DNA of 64,000 bases from contig JAHBXT010000002.1 in assembly GCA_019636385.1 (NCBI GenBank), positions 744,001-808,000 of the forward strand, in the 5' to 3' direction. The DNA is from Pirellulaceae bacterium (GTDB lineage: Bacteria > Planctomycetota > Planctomycetia > Pirellulales > Pirellulaceae). The position numbers were made by a program, and so were the translations under genes. Shown here in pieces: positions 26,988 to 36,829 of the stretch (its first letter is position 1; each line of letters opens with the position of its first letter). Below the pieces are notes generated by a model, which saw nothing but the letters and a program-made list of their open reading frames with translations, did no database searches and was not told the origin of the DNA.

Positions 26988-28124
26988 ATGCACAGCATAT
27001 TGGACTGGCGAAACAGCGATGACAAGCGCGATATGGTGCATATCGTTGTTCAGGCTCTGGTGGAGGGGCGCAAGGTTGTGCTGCCGTTAGATAGCGGCTA
27101 TCACGTCCTGACCAGTGCATTGACACCGCAGGCCAGTGGGATTTTTGCAGAGTTGGACCAACTGCAGTGCATCCAGCCCCCCACGGCCCTATTGGTGCGT
27201 TCGGCAGAAGAGCTGCGCGATTTCACCCCGGACTTATCGGCCGTCGCAGCCAGGATTGCTGAGCGTGCGTGGCCGGGCCCACTGGTCATTCAGTCGCCGG
27301 TGGGCGATGTACGTAGCCTGTTCGGCCGCTTGTCTGCCAGTGTTCAGTCATTGGTCAACGGCAATGGCTTTGCAGCATTTCGCGCCGCCGAACACGATGC
27401 GGTGCGGCAAGCGCTGCGACTAATGCCAGGCCCCTTGGTTGTGGCACCAATCACGCGCGACGGCCAGTTGGTCCAGCACGCCAATGAAGCAGCCGAAGTG
27501 GCCCGCGCTGCAATTGTGATTGAAGATCGGCAAGCGCAACTGCCCGAAGTACCGAGCGTGATTCGCGTAGTAGGCAACCAGTGCTCGCTAGTTCGCCCCG
27601 GGGCATTGTCCGAAGAACACTTAGGGCGTGCATCACAGTTCGTCATCTTGCTATTGTGCACCGGCAACACCTGCCGCAGCCCAATGGCCGAAGCGATCAT
27701 GCGGGAAAAACTGGCGCGCCGATTCGGACGCAGTTCAGCCAATTTGTGCCCCTATTTTGTCACGAGCGCTGGCGTCAGCGCATTTCCAGGAGGCGCCGCG
27801 TCGCCCGAAGCGCAAACAGTCATGGCCAAACGTGGACTAGACCTAACCGATCATCAAAGCCGAAACGTAACTGAGCATGCACTGCATTTGGCCGATCTGA
27901 TTCTGACGATGACTCGGTCGCATCGTGACGCCGTCTTGCAGTTCTTGCCTGAAGTCGAATCCAAGGTTCATCTAGTCAGCGGAGGTGCGGGGGATGTCAG
28001 CGATCCTTTTGGTGGCTCTGAATCCGTCTATGCAGCCTGCGCCGATCAAATTGACGGCTATGTGCAGCGCTGGGTAGACAGTCTAGATTCCTCGCTGCTT
28101 CCTCAATGGAAAGTTGCCAGATAG
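26988..28124 (+). CDS. Sua5/YrdC-like domain fused to low-molecular-weight protein tyrosine phosphatase
   Basis: 378 residues. Residues ~14-210 resemble the YrdC/Sua5 fold that makes threonylcarbamoyl-AMP for tRNA t6A: GRKVVLPLDSGYHVLTSAL for the usual PTDTVYGL, AERAWPGPLVI for WPGPLT, and LVRPGALSEE for IRPGA. The N-terminal catalytic segment is degenerate, so activity is doubtful. Residues 219-370 are an LMW-PTP: the C-x5-R loop CTGNTCRS (C224, R230), TSAGVSAFPGGAASP and VSDPFGGS with the acid Asp. Cytoplasmic. It may couple phosphotyrosine hydrolysis to a nucleotide- or RNA-binding module. It is divergent from the NHL gene across 245 bp with no clear promoter. Confidence 0.88.
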   Translation: MHSILDWRNSDDKRDMVHIVVQALVEGRKVVLPLDSGYHVLTSALTPQASGIFAELDQLQCIQPPTALLVRSAEELRDFTPDLSAVAARIAERAWPGPLVIQSPVGDVRSLFGRLSASVQSLVNGNGFAAFRAAEHDAVRQALRLMPGPLVVAPITRDGQLVQHANEAAEVARAAIVIEDRQAQLPEVPSVIRVVGNQCSLVRPGALSEEHLGRASQFVILLLCTGNTCRSPMAEAIMREKLARRFGRSSANLCPYFVTSAGVSAFPGGAASPEAQTVMAKRGLDLTDHQSRNVTEHALHLADLILTMTRSHRDAVLQFLPEVESKVHLVSGGAGDVSDPFGGSESVYAACADQIDGYVQRWVDSLDSSLLPQWKVAR

Positions 28125-28148
28125 CCAAGATGCTTAAAGGCATGTGAA

Positions 28149-29069
28149 TCAACGACTTGACGGCACCTTAGTTACCTCAGGAGCCACTCCACCGCCTGTA
28201 ACACCGACCGTTTGTACCGGCGCAGTGTCGGTTTCGGCACCGACTAAACTGCCGAAGTGTTGCTGAAATTCCATGCTCAAGTCGCCTGAAATTGTGGACA
28301 ACTGTCGGGATAGTAGCGGCTGCGGACTGCGGCTGCGCGCTTTGATGATATACGAAGCTAGCAGCCCGCGTGTCTGTTGATTGCGGTGCAACAAAAAATG
28401 GATCCACGCCCAACTATCGCGATAATGAGTCTGCTCGAGTTCCGCGATGCTGGTCAGTTTCTCCAGTTGTAACAATGAAGGCACTAGGCCACGACTGGCT
28501 CGCTGCGCTACTTCTCGAAGATAAACACTGCCAGTGTATCGTTGATGGCGCGGGACTTCAAAGTACTCAGCTAAGCCTTCGTCCAGCCACAATGGCAATT
28601 CTATTCCGGCTTGGTTCAGAATCGCGTGCGCAGCTTCGTGGCGCAAGTCGGTCGCCAATTCCGGATGCCAGTACGTAAACAGCATTCCAGGCCCACGATC
28701 TTGGAGGAATATGGCTCTACGCTGAACGACTGACGGAAAGTAGTGCTGCATGTAGCGGCCATACTCCTTGACGTCGCGAAACAGGACAACATGCACCACG
28801 CTAGTTTGCTCAGGCAACCTCAACACACTACTGATGTCACTGCGCAGATACTGGAGCACCTCGCCTAACTCCGCCTCGACAGGAATTGGGAAGTCGCTGT
28901 GTACCTGGAAGATGTCAATCGCATGCTCATGCGGCCAGGGCTTGAGTAACCCCTGTGCCGGCGCAGCACCAGCCACGACCAGCCACAAAAAGACTATAGA
29001 CCAACTCGTGCGCGAGATCACGGATGTAAGCTTCCTTGTGAAAATGGGGCTGCGTAGCGTTCCCCTCAA
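28149..29069 (-). CDS. Exported gluzincin-type metallopeptidase (DUF1570-like)
   Basis: 306 residues. A hydrophobic signal segment lies at about 23-39, ending in a typical AxA-Q site (GAAPAQ). The zinc motif is HEAAH at 144-148, preceded by ATDLR. The third ligand lies in WLDEGLAEYFE (E164), as in gluzincins of the M1/peptidase-MA type. An upstream segment, VVHVVLFRDVKEYGRYM, fits the propeptide-like beta region of DUF1570 proteins. It acts outside the cytoplasm; the substrate is unknown. The C-terminal ~35 residues are a Gly/Val/Thr-rich tail. Confidence 0.85.
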   Translation of the reverse strand: MRGTLRSPIFTRKLTSVISRTSWSIVFLWLVVAGAAPAQGLLKPWPHEHAIDIFQVHSDFPIPVEAELGEVLQYLRSDISSVLRLPEQTSVVHVVLFRDVKEYGRYMQHYFPSVVQRRAIFLQDRGPGMLFTYWHPELATDLRHEAAHAILNQAGIELPLWLDEGLAEYFEVPRHQRYTGSVYLREVAQRASRGLVPSLLQLEKLTSIAELEQTHYRDSWAWIHFLLHRNQQTRGLLASYIIKARSRSPQPLLSRQLSTISGDLSMEFQQHFGSLVGAETDTAPVQTVGVTGGGVAPEVTKVPSSR

Positions 29070-29207
29070 ACAAACTAGCCTGCAATTTCAGCTGTCCATG
29101 AGCGGTTTACGGCTTTTTCCGTGGACCGGCCTGCCTCGCTTGCATTAGCCTGGAGTCTACAAGACATAACCACAACGGGAAAGAGCGATTGTCGTGCTGA
29201 TCAAGGA

Positions 29208-31409
29208 TTAGGTGGGCGTCTGAGTGCCCAGCGACACTTGAGTGTCGGGTCCGGATACCATCAGCGCTTGTGCCCTGGCCGCATTTTCGCGCCACCAAAG
29301 TTCCGCGTCGTTGCGAGTCCATTCCGCCTGCGGCGTAATGCGTTCTAATTCCCCCAGCAGCTCCAACGCCGACTGCGGACGCTTGCCAGGCGACTTTTCC
29401 AGACACTTCATGATGATGGCGGCCAGCGACTCGGCCACTGGCAGCTTGGCAACTTCAGCCAGCGAGACGGGCAGTTGGCGAACATGTTTAAGGCAAACTT
29501 CCAGCGGATGGTTGCCGGTAAATGGTGGTTGGGTGGTCAGCAAGTAGTAGGCCAGGCACCCTAGAGAGTACAGGTCGCTACGTGGATCAACCTCATCGGG
29601 ACTTTGCGTGGATTCAGGCGACATATACTGCGGTGTCCCTGCGATGCTGCCATCGATCGTCAGTGTTTCCTCTCCGTTGGCGACGATACTTCGCACCAGT
29701 CCGAAATCCAGTACCTTAACATAGTCCGCCCGACCTCCACGCCGACTGATGATCACATTGGATGGCTTAATGTCGCGATGAACCAACCCCAAACCGTGAG
29801 CTTCTGCCAATGACTCGCAAATCTGCTTCAGCACAACGATGGTGCGGCCATCGCCGAGCGGTCCGAACTGACGGACTAAGTTTGACAAATTCAATCCATG
29901 CAACAGCTCCATCGCATAGTAGAATGTTCCATCATCCGACTGGCCATAGTCAAAGATTCGTACAGTGTGAGGATTGCTGAGCTGACTGGCGGCCTGCACT
30001 TCGCGTTGAAAGCGAATGGTGGTGCGCGCACTGTTGTTGTCGTTGCGGCAGATTTTGACCGCAGTCTCCCGACGCAACAGGGCATGATGAGCGCGATAGA
30101 CTTCCCCCATGCCACCCTGCCCGATTTTTTCAAGCAATTCGTACTGCCCCAGCTTCTCAAGTTTCATTGGCTGGCCGGCAGTTCGTCGCGTGCCCAAGCG
30201 CGCCCAATTGGTATAGGTCCACAATCCAACACTGATCAATCCCAATACACCAGTGAGTGCCCCGATGCCAATTTGCAATCGACTAGCGGCATCGTAGGCT
30301 TGGTCATAGCCCAACTCAGTGATAATTCCCAATTGTTGTTCGGGCATCCATTGCCAGCTTCCCACGACGGCAACTCCGCGATAATTGCGATAAGCCGACA
30401 GGTGATAGCCCACCGCTCCATCACCCCGTTCAGAGGCAGCCGCAAGGCTGGCTGCAGCCACGGTCAACGGACAACCTTGCAACACGACGGTGGTCTTGCG
30501 ATTGAGGGTTAAGTCCAATCCCGGATCACGTACCTGGAGCCTGGCTGGAGACGATTGACCGGGCATCAACAATCCGGCTGTTGTCAATTGATCCTCGAAC
30601 CTGCTGGCCGTTAGCATCAGCCCCTGAGCGTTTACCAGGTACGTCTCTCCGGAGAGGCCGCTACGTCCTGCAGCTAATAAACGCTCCAGCTTTTGGGGTG
30701 GTATTGCGAAAACGATCACCCCCAGAATCTTCTCTCGATGATCCCTGGCGGCAGTCATGACCAACCAGGCAGCAGGGTTCAATCCACACTGACTATCCGC
30801 AGGGTCCACCAGACTAACCGTCCGGCCCGGTGAAACGACCAAGGTCTGGCCTTTCAGTAGTCGCTGGTAACAATCGCTGAACTGCCCCGAAAATCGTGAT
30901 GCTATGGCTGACGGATTTGACGCGGTGACGCACTGCCCGGTGCGATCTGTCATTAGATAATCATCAGCCCCCAACGCTTCAACGATCGGCGCAAGGACCT
31001 GTTCCAGCGATCTTCGACTGTCGGCACCAACGCCAGGATCGTCAGCATTCCAATCCAACAATACGGCAGCCACAGCGTCTCGTACTGGCGGCTGACTGAC
31101 GGCTTGTTGAGCAATGACCCTCTGGGCCCTCAACCAGACGTGCAGTGAAGTGCTGGTGGATTGAAGAATCGCAGTCAATGAGTCTTTAGTCTGTGACCGT
31201 ACCGAATCATGTACGATTCGCCGCGTTCCATACGCTACAACCAACGGCATCAGGCACCATCCCAATGGTACCAACCACAGCGCCCGCAAGCGCAACCAAT
31301 GCAATCCTCTGGCTGGTTGGCCATCTAGAGGTTTCTGTGATTGCGGCAACATATCCAACATGGAGCATAAAATCCGATCGCAACGTACTCGCTCAGCCCT
31401 GCAACCCAT
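29208..31409 (-). CDS. Membrane Ser/Thr protein kinase with extracytoplasmic Cache-like sensor
   Basis: 733 residues from the first ATG (a start at residue 17 or 20 is equally likely). Order: membrane helix ~42-62, a sensor of about 310 residues with dCache-like features (DDYLMTDRTGQCVTAS, SGETYLVNAQGLMLTASRF, GSWQWMPEQQLGIITEL), a second helix ~379-399, then the kinase domain 423-690. Kinase motifs are complete: GQGGMGEV (430-437), VKI lysine at 452, HRDIKPSN (HRD 544-546), DFG (568-570), GTPQYMSPE. It probably phosphorylates cytoplasmic targets in response to an external ligand. No target is evident nearby. Confidence 0.93.
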   Translation of the reverse strand: MGCRAERVRCDRILCSMLDMLPQSQKPLDGQPARGLHWLRLRALWLVPLGWCLMPLVVAYGTRRIVHDSVRSQTKDSLTAILQSTSTSLHVWLRAQRVIAQQAVSQPPVRDAVAAVLLDWNADDPGVGADSRRSLEQVLAPIVEALGADDYLMTDRTGQCVTASNPSAIASRFSGQFSDCYQRLLKGQTLVVSPGRTVSLVDPADSQCGLNPAAWLVMTAARDHREKILGVIVFAIPPQKLERLLAAGRSGLSGETYLVNAQGLMLTASRFEDQLTTAGLLMPGQSSPARLQVRDPGLDLTLNRKTTVVLQGCPLTVAAASLAAASERGDGAVGYHLSAYRNYRGVAVVGSWQWMPEQQLGIITELGYDQAYDAASRLQIGIGALTGVLGLISVGLWTYTNWARLGTRRTAGQPMKLEKLGQYELLEKIGQGGMGEVYRAHHALLRRETAVKICRNDNNSARTTIRFQREVQAASQLSNPHTVRIFDYGQSDDGTFYYAMELLHGLNLSNLVRQFGPLGDGRTIVVLKQICESLAEAHGLGLVHRDIKPSNVIISRRGGRADYVKVLDFGLVRSIVANGEETLTIDGSIAGTPQYMSPESTQSPDEVDPRSDLYSLGCLAYYLLTTQPPFTGNHPLEVCLKHVRQLPVSLAEVAKLPVAESLAAIIMKCLEKSPGKRPQSALELLGELERITPQAEWTRNDAELWWRENAARAQALMVSGPDTQVSLGTQTPT

Positions 31410-31562
31410 TGTACTATAAGCGGACCTTGAGCTGCATTGGCCAATGAGGAGCTTCGCTCGCCAGAGCGTGGAGTTGTTAGCGGTCGCTTCACTTTGCGGG
31501 CGAGCTTAGGTACCCAAGTTGATTCTGTTCATCAATTACACCCACGCTTGCGCTTCCGTTCG

Positions 31563-32600
31563 ATGCAGTTGTCATCCTTGATTGGCGGCCTGTTAATACT
31601 GATCCTGGTTTGGCTGGCATGCCGACTGCAATACTCGCAAAAGTGGCAGCCGTTTGCCTTTTCGGTGTGGGTTCTGGCCACCGTTGTTCTTGCGCTCACG
31701 TTTCCCAGTGTCTTTGATGGTGGCGATGGAAAGCCAGCAGCCTTCCTGGTTTTTCCCTTGATTCAGATAATTATGTTCGGCATGGGAACCACCCTCAGTT
31801 GGCGAGATTTCTGCCGAGTCGGCTCACGCTGGCCATCGGTTCTGATCGGGCTCGGTTCGCAATTTACCATCATGCCGTTGGTAGGTTGGGGACTGGCGCG
31901 CACGCTCCATGTTTCTCCAGAACTCACGCTGGGCATCGTACTGATTGGCAGTTGTCCTGGCGGTGTGGCATCCAATGTAATCACCTTTCTTGCTAGAGGC
32001 GATGTTGCTCTGTCGGTCACACTCACCGCCTGCTCGACGCTAATGGCCCCATTGATGACGCCGCTGGCGGTCAGCCTGCTGCTTGGGACAAACCTGGAAA
32101 TTCCGTTTCTGGAGATGGCTCGACAAATTGCCTGGATGGTGTTTGTGCCAACCATCGCTGGCTTGGTGTTGGGCAGCCTGCTCGACTGGCTAAAGTATCC
32201 TGGGGCGACGCTCAATCGCTGGATGTCCTCGATTGCCATGATCGCGATCTGCATCGTGATCGGCATTATTGTCGCGCAAACCAGGGACAACCTGCTACAG
32301 GTCGGATGGCTGGTGCTGATGGCCGCCGCCATGCACAACGCAGTTGGGCTGCTGTTGGGATATTGGTTAGCACGCATATTTCGTTTGACCGAATCGGAAT
32401 GCCGTACGATTTCCATTGAAGTGGGCATGCAAAATGGTGGCATGGGCACGGCGCTGGCCTTGAATGTCCTGAAAAGCCCGACCGCTGCGCTCGTGCCCGC
32501 CGTGTTCGCGCCGTGGATGAGCGTGACTGGAGCCATATTGGCCTCGTACTGGCGGAAAAAGGACCGTAGCGACTCGCCGACCTCAGCAGATGGAGTATGA
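31563..32600 (+). CDS. Bile acid:sodium symporter (BASS/SBF) family transporter
   Basis: 345 residues from the ATG at 31563. The frame is open 42 codons upstream, but that stretch is hydrophilic and overlaps the divergent promoter region. About nine or ten membrane helices. Family features: GMGTTLSWRDFCRV, CPGGVASNVITFLARGDVALSVTLTACST and the second crossover EVGMQNGGMGTALAL. Members import organic anions with Na+; the substrate here is unknown. It precedes a LUD-domain gene with no overlap. Confidence 0.88.
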   Translation: MQLSSLIGGLLILILVWLACRLQYSQKWQPFAFSVWVLATVVLALTFPSVFDGGDGKPAAFLVFPLIQIIMFGMGTTLSWRDFCRVGSRWPSVLIGLGSQFTIMPLVGWGLARTLHVSPELTLGIVLIGSCPGGVASNVITFLARGDVALSVTLTACSTLMAPLMTPLAVSLLLGTNLEIPFLEMARQIAWMVFVPTIAGLVLGSLLDWLKYPGATLNRWMSSIAMIAICIVIGIIVAQTRDNLLQVGWLVLMAAAMHNAVGLLLGYWLARIFRLTESECRTISIEVGMQNGGMGTALALNVLKSPTAALVPAVFAPWMSVTGAILASYWRKKDRSDSPTSADGV

Positions 32601-32628
32601 TGTCACTGCCCATAGGGAAACCAGACTT

Positions 32629-33216
32629 ATGAATACACGCGATACTATTCTGCAACAACTACGAAGACAGATCACTCCGTCGGTGGCCTATCCCAATGTG
32701 ATCGATGGTCCGTGGATTACCTACCACGATCCGGTCGCCAAGTTTTCGGAGATGGTTCGGACCGCCGGTGGAGAATGTCAGTCAGTTGCGAATGTTGCTG
32801 AGATATGCATGATATTGGACGCTCAAGAGCAGTACCGAGCTGCACAGCAGGTTTATTCGGGCGTCCCGGGAATCTCCGGTAACATGAACATGGCTTCTGT
32901 CGATCAGCCGCATGAACTGGAGCGGTTGGATTTCGTCATTCTGCCAGGACAACTTGGCGTGGCAGAGAATGGTGCGATCTGGGTTACGGACCAAGACCTG
33001 CGACATCGCGTTTGCCTGTTTATCACACAGTTTCTGGTGTTGGTTGTGTCTGCCGAGCATATTGTGCATAACATGCATCAGGCCTACCAGTTGGCCCGAC
33101 CCGGTTCTCCAGGCTTTGGATTGTTTGTGGCCGGTCCAAGTAAGACAGCAGACATTGAACAGTCGCTGGTAATTGGTGCACACGGTTGCCGGCAGTTACA
33201 AGTATTTGTCATTTAA
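32629..33216 (+). CDS. LUD-domain protein (LutC/YkgG-like)
   Basis: 195 residues from ATG 32629 (MNTRDTILQQLRRQ). An in-frame ATG at 32590 lies inside the BASS stop and is unlikely. LUD proteins occur with lactate oxidation complexes (LutABC); LutC itself has no cofactor motif. Diagnostic C-terminal segment: FVAGPSKTADIEQSLVIGAHG, with LGVAENGAIWVTDQD in the middle. No lutA or lutB neighbour is visible, so a lactate role is only inferred. The ubiE gene starts 52 bp downstream. Confidence 0.85.
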   Translation: MNTRDTILQQLRRQITPSVAYPNVIDGPWITYHDPVAKFSEMVRTAGGECQSVANVAEICMILDAQEQYRAAQQVYSGVPGISGNMNMASVDQPHELERLDFVILPGQLGVAENGAIWVTDQDLRHRVCLFITQFLVLVVSAEHIVHNMHQAYQLARPGSPGFGLFVAGPSKTADIEQSLVIGAHGCRQLQVFVI

Positions 33217-33268
33217 TTGCTCTCCGACTCTCAAGGCAGGTGTAGACTTGACAGATATAGCCGATTCG

Positions 33269-34006
33269 ATGAATAGACCTTCAACCTCCGCCGCTGTGGA
33301 CAAGAGCGGCCAGCGTGTTCGCAAAATGTTTGCGCAAATCGCGCCGCGTTACGATTTGATGAACCACTTGTTGTCGCTAGGCATCGATATTCGGTGGCGC
33401 AAGCGAGTCGTCCGCGAGTTGCGGTTAGACCAAGATCGACCCATCCTGGACTGTTGTACCGGTACTGGTGACCTGGCGCTGATGCTAGCGGACAAAGTTC
33501 GCGGTCGAGTGGACGTGATTGGAACCGATTTCTGCCTAGAAATGTTGGCGGTCGCAGAACGCAAACGGCTTGCTCGCAAGGACAAACGGCCCGTTCGATT
33601 CATGGAAGCTGATTCGCAGAAGCTGCCGTTTCCAGAGAATAACTTTCAGGCCGTCACTGTCGCTTTCGGCTTGCGGAACGTACAGGATACCGATCTGGGC
33701 ATACAAGAAATGTACCGCGTGTGTGCTCCAGGCGGACAAGTCGCAATTCTGGAGTTTTCCACGCCCAGCCTGGTTGGCTTCAAGCAGTTGTACCAGTTCT
33801 ATTTCAAGCACATATTGCCGCGCGTCGGCCAGCAGATGGCCAAGAACAACCATGCTGCCTACCAGTACCTACCCGAAAGCGTATTGGAATTTCCCAGCGG
33901 TCGCCAACTTGCCGATCGACTGGAAGCCTGCGGTCTGCGACAAGTATGCTTTTGGCCATTGACCTTCGGCATCGCCACGCTTTACATCGGCAATAAACCG
34001 CAATAA
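33269..34006 (+). CDS. ubiE: UbiE/MenG demethylmenaquinone (ubiquinone) C-methyltransferase
   Basis: 245 residues from ATG 33269. SAM-dependent methylation of the quinone ring, the last step of menaquinone synthesis, at the membrane surface; planctomycetes use menaquinone. Motifs: VRKMFAQIAPRYDLMNHLLSLG at the start, SAM motif I LDCCTGTGDLALML, a DFCLEML acid loop, FGLRNVQD and ILEFSTP. The C-terminal YQYLPESVLEFP is a classic UbiE segment. The codons 33173-33268 are also open but do not resemble the family. Confidence 0.95.
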   Translation: MNRPSTSAAVDKSGQRVRKMFAQIAPRYDLMNHLLSLGIDIRWRKRVVRELRLDQDRPILDCCTGTGDLALMLADKVRGRVDVIGTDFCLEMLAVAERKRLARKDKRPVRFMEADSQKLPFPENNFQAVTVAFGLRNVQDTDLGIQEMYRVCAPGGQVAILEFSTPSLVGFKQLYQFYFKHILPRVGQQMAKNNHAAYQYLPESVLEFPSGRQLADRLEACGLRQVCFWPLTFGIATLYIGNKPQ

Positions 34007-34070
34007 TGTCGGGTAGCCGTCCACTGGAGTTATTGTCGTTGTCTTCCAATTTCCCGCTCCGAGGTGTTCC

Positions 34071-36245
34071 ATGATATCCAACCAGCGTATCGGTCAGGTG
34101 ATGCTCTGCGTGTACGTTAGCTTCTGTCACTGCCGTGACATGCGAGCACAAGACACGCTGGATGCTGCCGAGTTGGCCAGGCAAGTCACGATTCACCGCG
34201 ACCAATGGGGAGTGCCGCACATTGATGGTCCTACTGATGCGGCGGTGGTGTTTGGGATGGGCTATTGCCAGTCTGAAGACTATTTCTGGCAGGTCGAGGA
34301 AAACTTGTTGCGGGCTCTGGGGCGCTGCGCAGAAGCGGTTGGGAGTAAAATGCTGCCCTCGGATATGCTCTCGCGTAACTTCAATATCGCGAAACTGGCA
34401 CAGGCCGAGTATCCTTCGCTGGGCGATACTGACAAACGTATCTGCAGCGCTTATGCGGCTGGCATCAACTACTATCTGCAATCCCACCCCGAAGTCAAAC
34501 CACGCCTGCTGGAAAAAATCGAGCCCTGGTACATCTTGGCTCACCGTCGTCAGACACTGTTGGATTGGACATTCACCAAGGCACATTTGCCGGAGAAGGA
34601 ACACGAAGAGTACGCGCTGTCCCGGATTCAAGCTTCCAACGGTTGGGCGATTGATCGCAGCAAGACAAAAAACGGCTCGACGATGCTGTTTATCAATCCT
34701 CATCAACCATGGTTTGGGCCTGGGTCTTGGTATGAGGCGCATTTGAAAAGTGGCGAAGGACTGAACTTCAGCGGTGCCGCCTTCTACGGCTTTCCGCTAC
34801 CATGTCTAGGCCGAAACGAACATCTGGGTTGGGGGCATACCGCCAATCGTCCGGACGTCGCTGATGCCTATCGCTTGACGTTCGATGATCCAGCCAATCC
34901 ACTGAACTACCGTACCGCTGCAGGTTACCAGACCGCTGTTGAACGTACAGAGGTGATTCGCGTTCAATCGTCTTCAGGTATGGAAGACAAGAAGTTTGTG
35001 TTCCTGGACACTCAATTTGGTCCAGTCTGCAAACGCGAAGACGCACAATCGGCAATCGCCGTACGCATCGCTCGTTTTGACGAAGCGGTGGGTTTCGGGC
35101 AAATGCTGAAAATGCTCAAGGCAACCAGCTTTCAGCAGTGGCAGGATGCGCTCAGCCATTTGGATCTGGTGATTTTCAACTGCATCTATGCTGACCGCGA
35201 AGGCAACATCGCCTACATCTACAACGGCGCTATTCCTCGTCGTCATCCCAACCTGGACTGGAAAAAACCAGTTAATGCTGCCGACCCTGATGCGACCTGG
35301 AAGGGATACCATTCGCTGGCTGAACTGCCGGCCGTGATCAATCCTGCCACCGGCTACGTGCAGAACTGCAATCAGTCGCCCTTTGAAACAACAGACGATG
35401 GCAATCCCAGCAAGTTGGATTTTCCAGCCTACTTGGCTGAAGAGGCGGATTTGGACACGACGCGTGCGCAGGTATCGCGAATGCTGCTCCGCGACATGCG
35501 CGAGGTAACCTTAGAGCAGTTTACCAACTTTGGCATGGACCAGCGACTTTATTGGGCCCTGGTCAACCTGCCCATGTACCAGCGTCAATTTCAAGTATTG
35601 AAATCAAAGAATCCAGAATTGGCGGCCCGCGTTCAGCCTTATTTGGACCACTTGACCGATTGGGACTGTGTGTGCGGAATCCAGTCCACTCAAGCGACTC
35701 TGTGCTTCTATTGGTATCAGGAGCTGTATGGTCGCACGCTGCTCAAGCCGCTAAGGCCAATGTTACCGCAGTACATGTCCGATCCTGATGCGCGATTGGA
35801 AGCCCTGGCTGTCGCTGCGGTTAAATTGGAAAAGTCGCACGGAAACTGGAAGACTCCATGGGGCAACGTCTTCCGCATGGTCCGCAAGCCGGAGCTGAGT
35901 GCGCTACCCGATGTGATTTCGCTGGTCAGCCATCCAGGCAGTTTGCCTTGCCCAGGAATTCCGGAAGAACTGGGCGGGGTGTTGAACACCAGCTATTTCA
36001 ACATGCCACTTTCCAATAAGCAGATCGGCATTGCCGGCCATTCCTATGTAGCCTGCATTGAATTCGGCAAAGACTTTGTGCGCGCCAATTCGATCAACAC
36101 CTTTGGCCAGACCGGCGGCGATCCCGAGTCGAAACATTTTGCCGATCAAGCGCAGCTGTTCTCGCAAGGACAGATGAAAACCTCGTGGTTTGAGTGGAAA
36201 GACGTCCTCGCCAACGCCCAGCGCAGCTACCATCCAGGAAAGTAA
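34071..36245 (+). CDS. Penicillin-acylase-family (Ntn-hydrolase) amidase, exported
   Basis: 724 residues, with a short hydrophobic leader (about 9-20). Penicillin G acylases, cephalosporin acylases and AHL acylases are made as one chain and self-cleave before a catalytic Ser. Here the Ser is S189 in QASNGWAIDRSKT; the residue before it is Ala rather than the usual Gly. Other family segments: RDQWGVPHIDG, GYCQSEDYFWQ (proline-free), INPHQPWFGP, CNQSPFETTDDGNPS. Substrate not predictable; acyl-homoserine lactone or an aliphatic acyl amide is likely. It sits downstream of ubiE with a 64-bp gap. Confidence 0.88.
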   Translation: MISNQRIGQVMLCVYVSFCHCRDMRAQDTLDAAELARQVTIHRDQWGVPHIDGPTDAAVVFGMGYCQSEDYFWQVEENLLRALGRCAEAVGSKMLPSDMLSRNFNIAKLAQAEYPSLGDTDKRICSAYAAGINYYLQSHPEVKPRLLEKIEPWYILAHRRQTLLDWTFTKAHLPEKEHEEYALSRIQASNGWAIDRSKTKNGSTMLFINPHQPWFGPGSWYEAHLKSGEGLNFSGAAFYGFPLPCLGRNEHLGWGHTANRPDVADAYRLTFDDPANPLNYRTAAGYQTAVERTEVIRVQSSSGMEDKKFVFLDTQFGPVCKREDAQSAIAVRIARFDEAVGFGQMLKMLKATSFQQWQDALSHLDLVIFNCIYADREGNIAYIYNGAIPRRHPNLDWKKPVNAADPDATWKGYHSLAELPAVINPATGYVQNCNQSPFETTDDGNPSKLDFPAYLAEEADLDTTRAQVSRMLLRDMREVTLEQFTNFGMDQRLYWALVNLPMYQRQFQVLKSKNPELAARVQPYLDHLTDWDCVCGIQSTQATLCFYWYQELYGRTLLKPLRPMLPQYMSDPDARLEALAVAAVKLEKSHGNWKTPWGNVFRMVRKPELSALPDVISLVSHPGSLPCPGIPEELGGVLNTSYFNMPLSNKQIGIAGHSYVACIEFGKDFVRANSINTFGQTGGDPESKHFADQAQLFSQGQMKTSWFEWKDVLANAQRSYHPGK

Positions 36246-36829
36246 GGTTACGCGCTTTATCGCCATACTCGAACTGAGCGTTCCTGAGCAGATCAACGAT
36301 CCCACGCTGTTATGAATGGACTGCCGATCGCGCAATCCATTTTGGAGCTGGCCTGTGAAGTCCTGTTTACAGCTGTTGATTGCAGGCATTGGCTGCAGCG
36401 GACTGTGGCCGAATGCCTATGGCCGAAAAATACACCTTGCATTTCAAGATATCTGCCATGACCTTGACTCAAGGCCGCTGGATGCCGCTGGCCCGCGTTG
36501 GCAATGCTAAACTTGGCATTCATTTGTGGTTATGGCATGTCACATTGGCTGCCGCCAGCGGAACTGTCGATGGGAGTTTTATTGTTGAACGGGGAATTGT
36601 CGCCTACTCTCAAGTTTGACAAGTAATCTATCGAACAATTAGTTAAGACCTCCGACGAGACTTGCTGCGGTAAGTCTGCCTAGACTGAATACTCGCCTTG
36701 ACGCCATCTGCTGTGACCAGTAAAGGTCGCATATTAGAACGCAAGCGTTCTTCCAATCCACAGATCACAGAGTCGCGTTGCGCGATTCTGCCGCTTTCAT
36801 CCACGGCCCCAGATTTTAGGATATTTGCT
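36246..36829. other. 584-bp intergenic region, no supported gene
   Basis: Several short frames are open, for example an ATG at 36422 giving about 66 residues (MAEKYTLHFKISAM), but none has a convincing ribosome-binding site or family pattern. No hairpin terminator was recognised. The downstream end is the upstream region of the lipoprotein gene at 36830. Confidence 0.4.

Noticed and set aside
36316-36619. Plus-strand short frames between the amidase and the lipoprotein
   Set aside because: Multiple overlapping frames with no start context or recognisable sequence.
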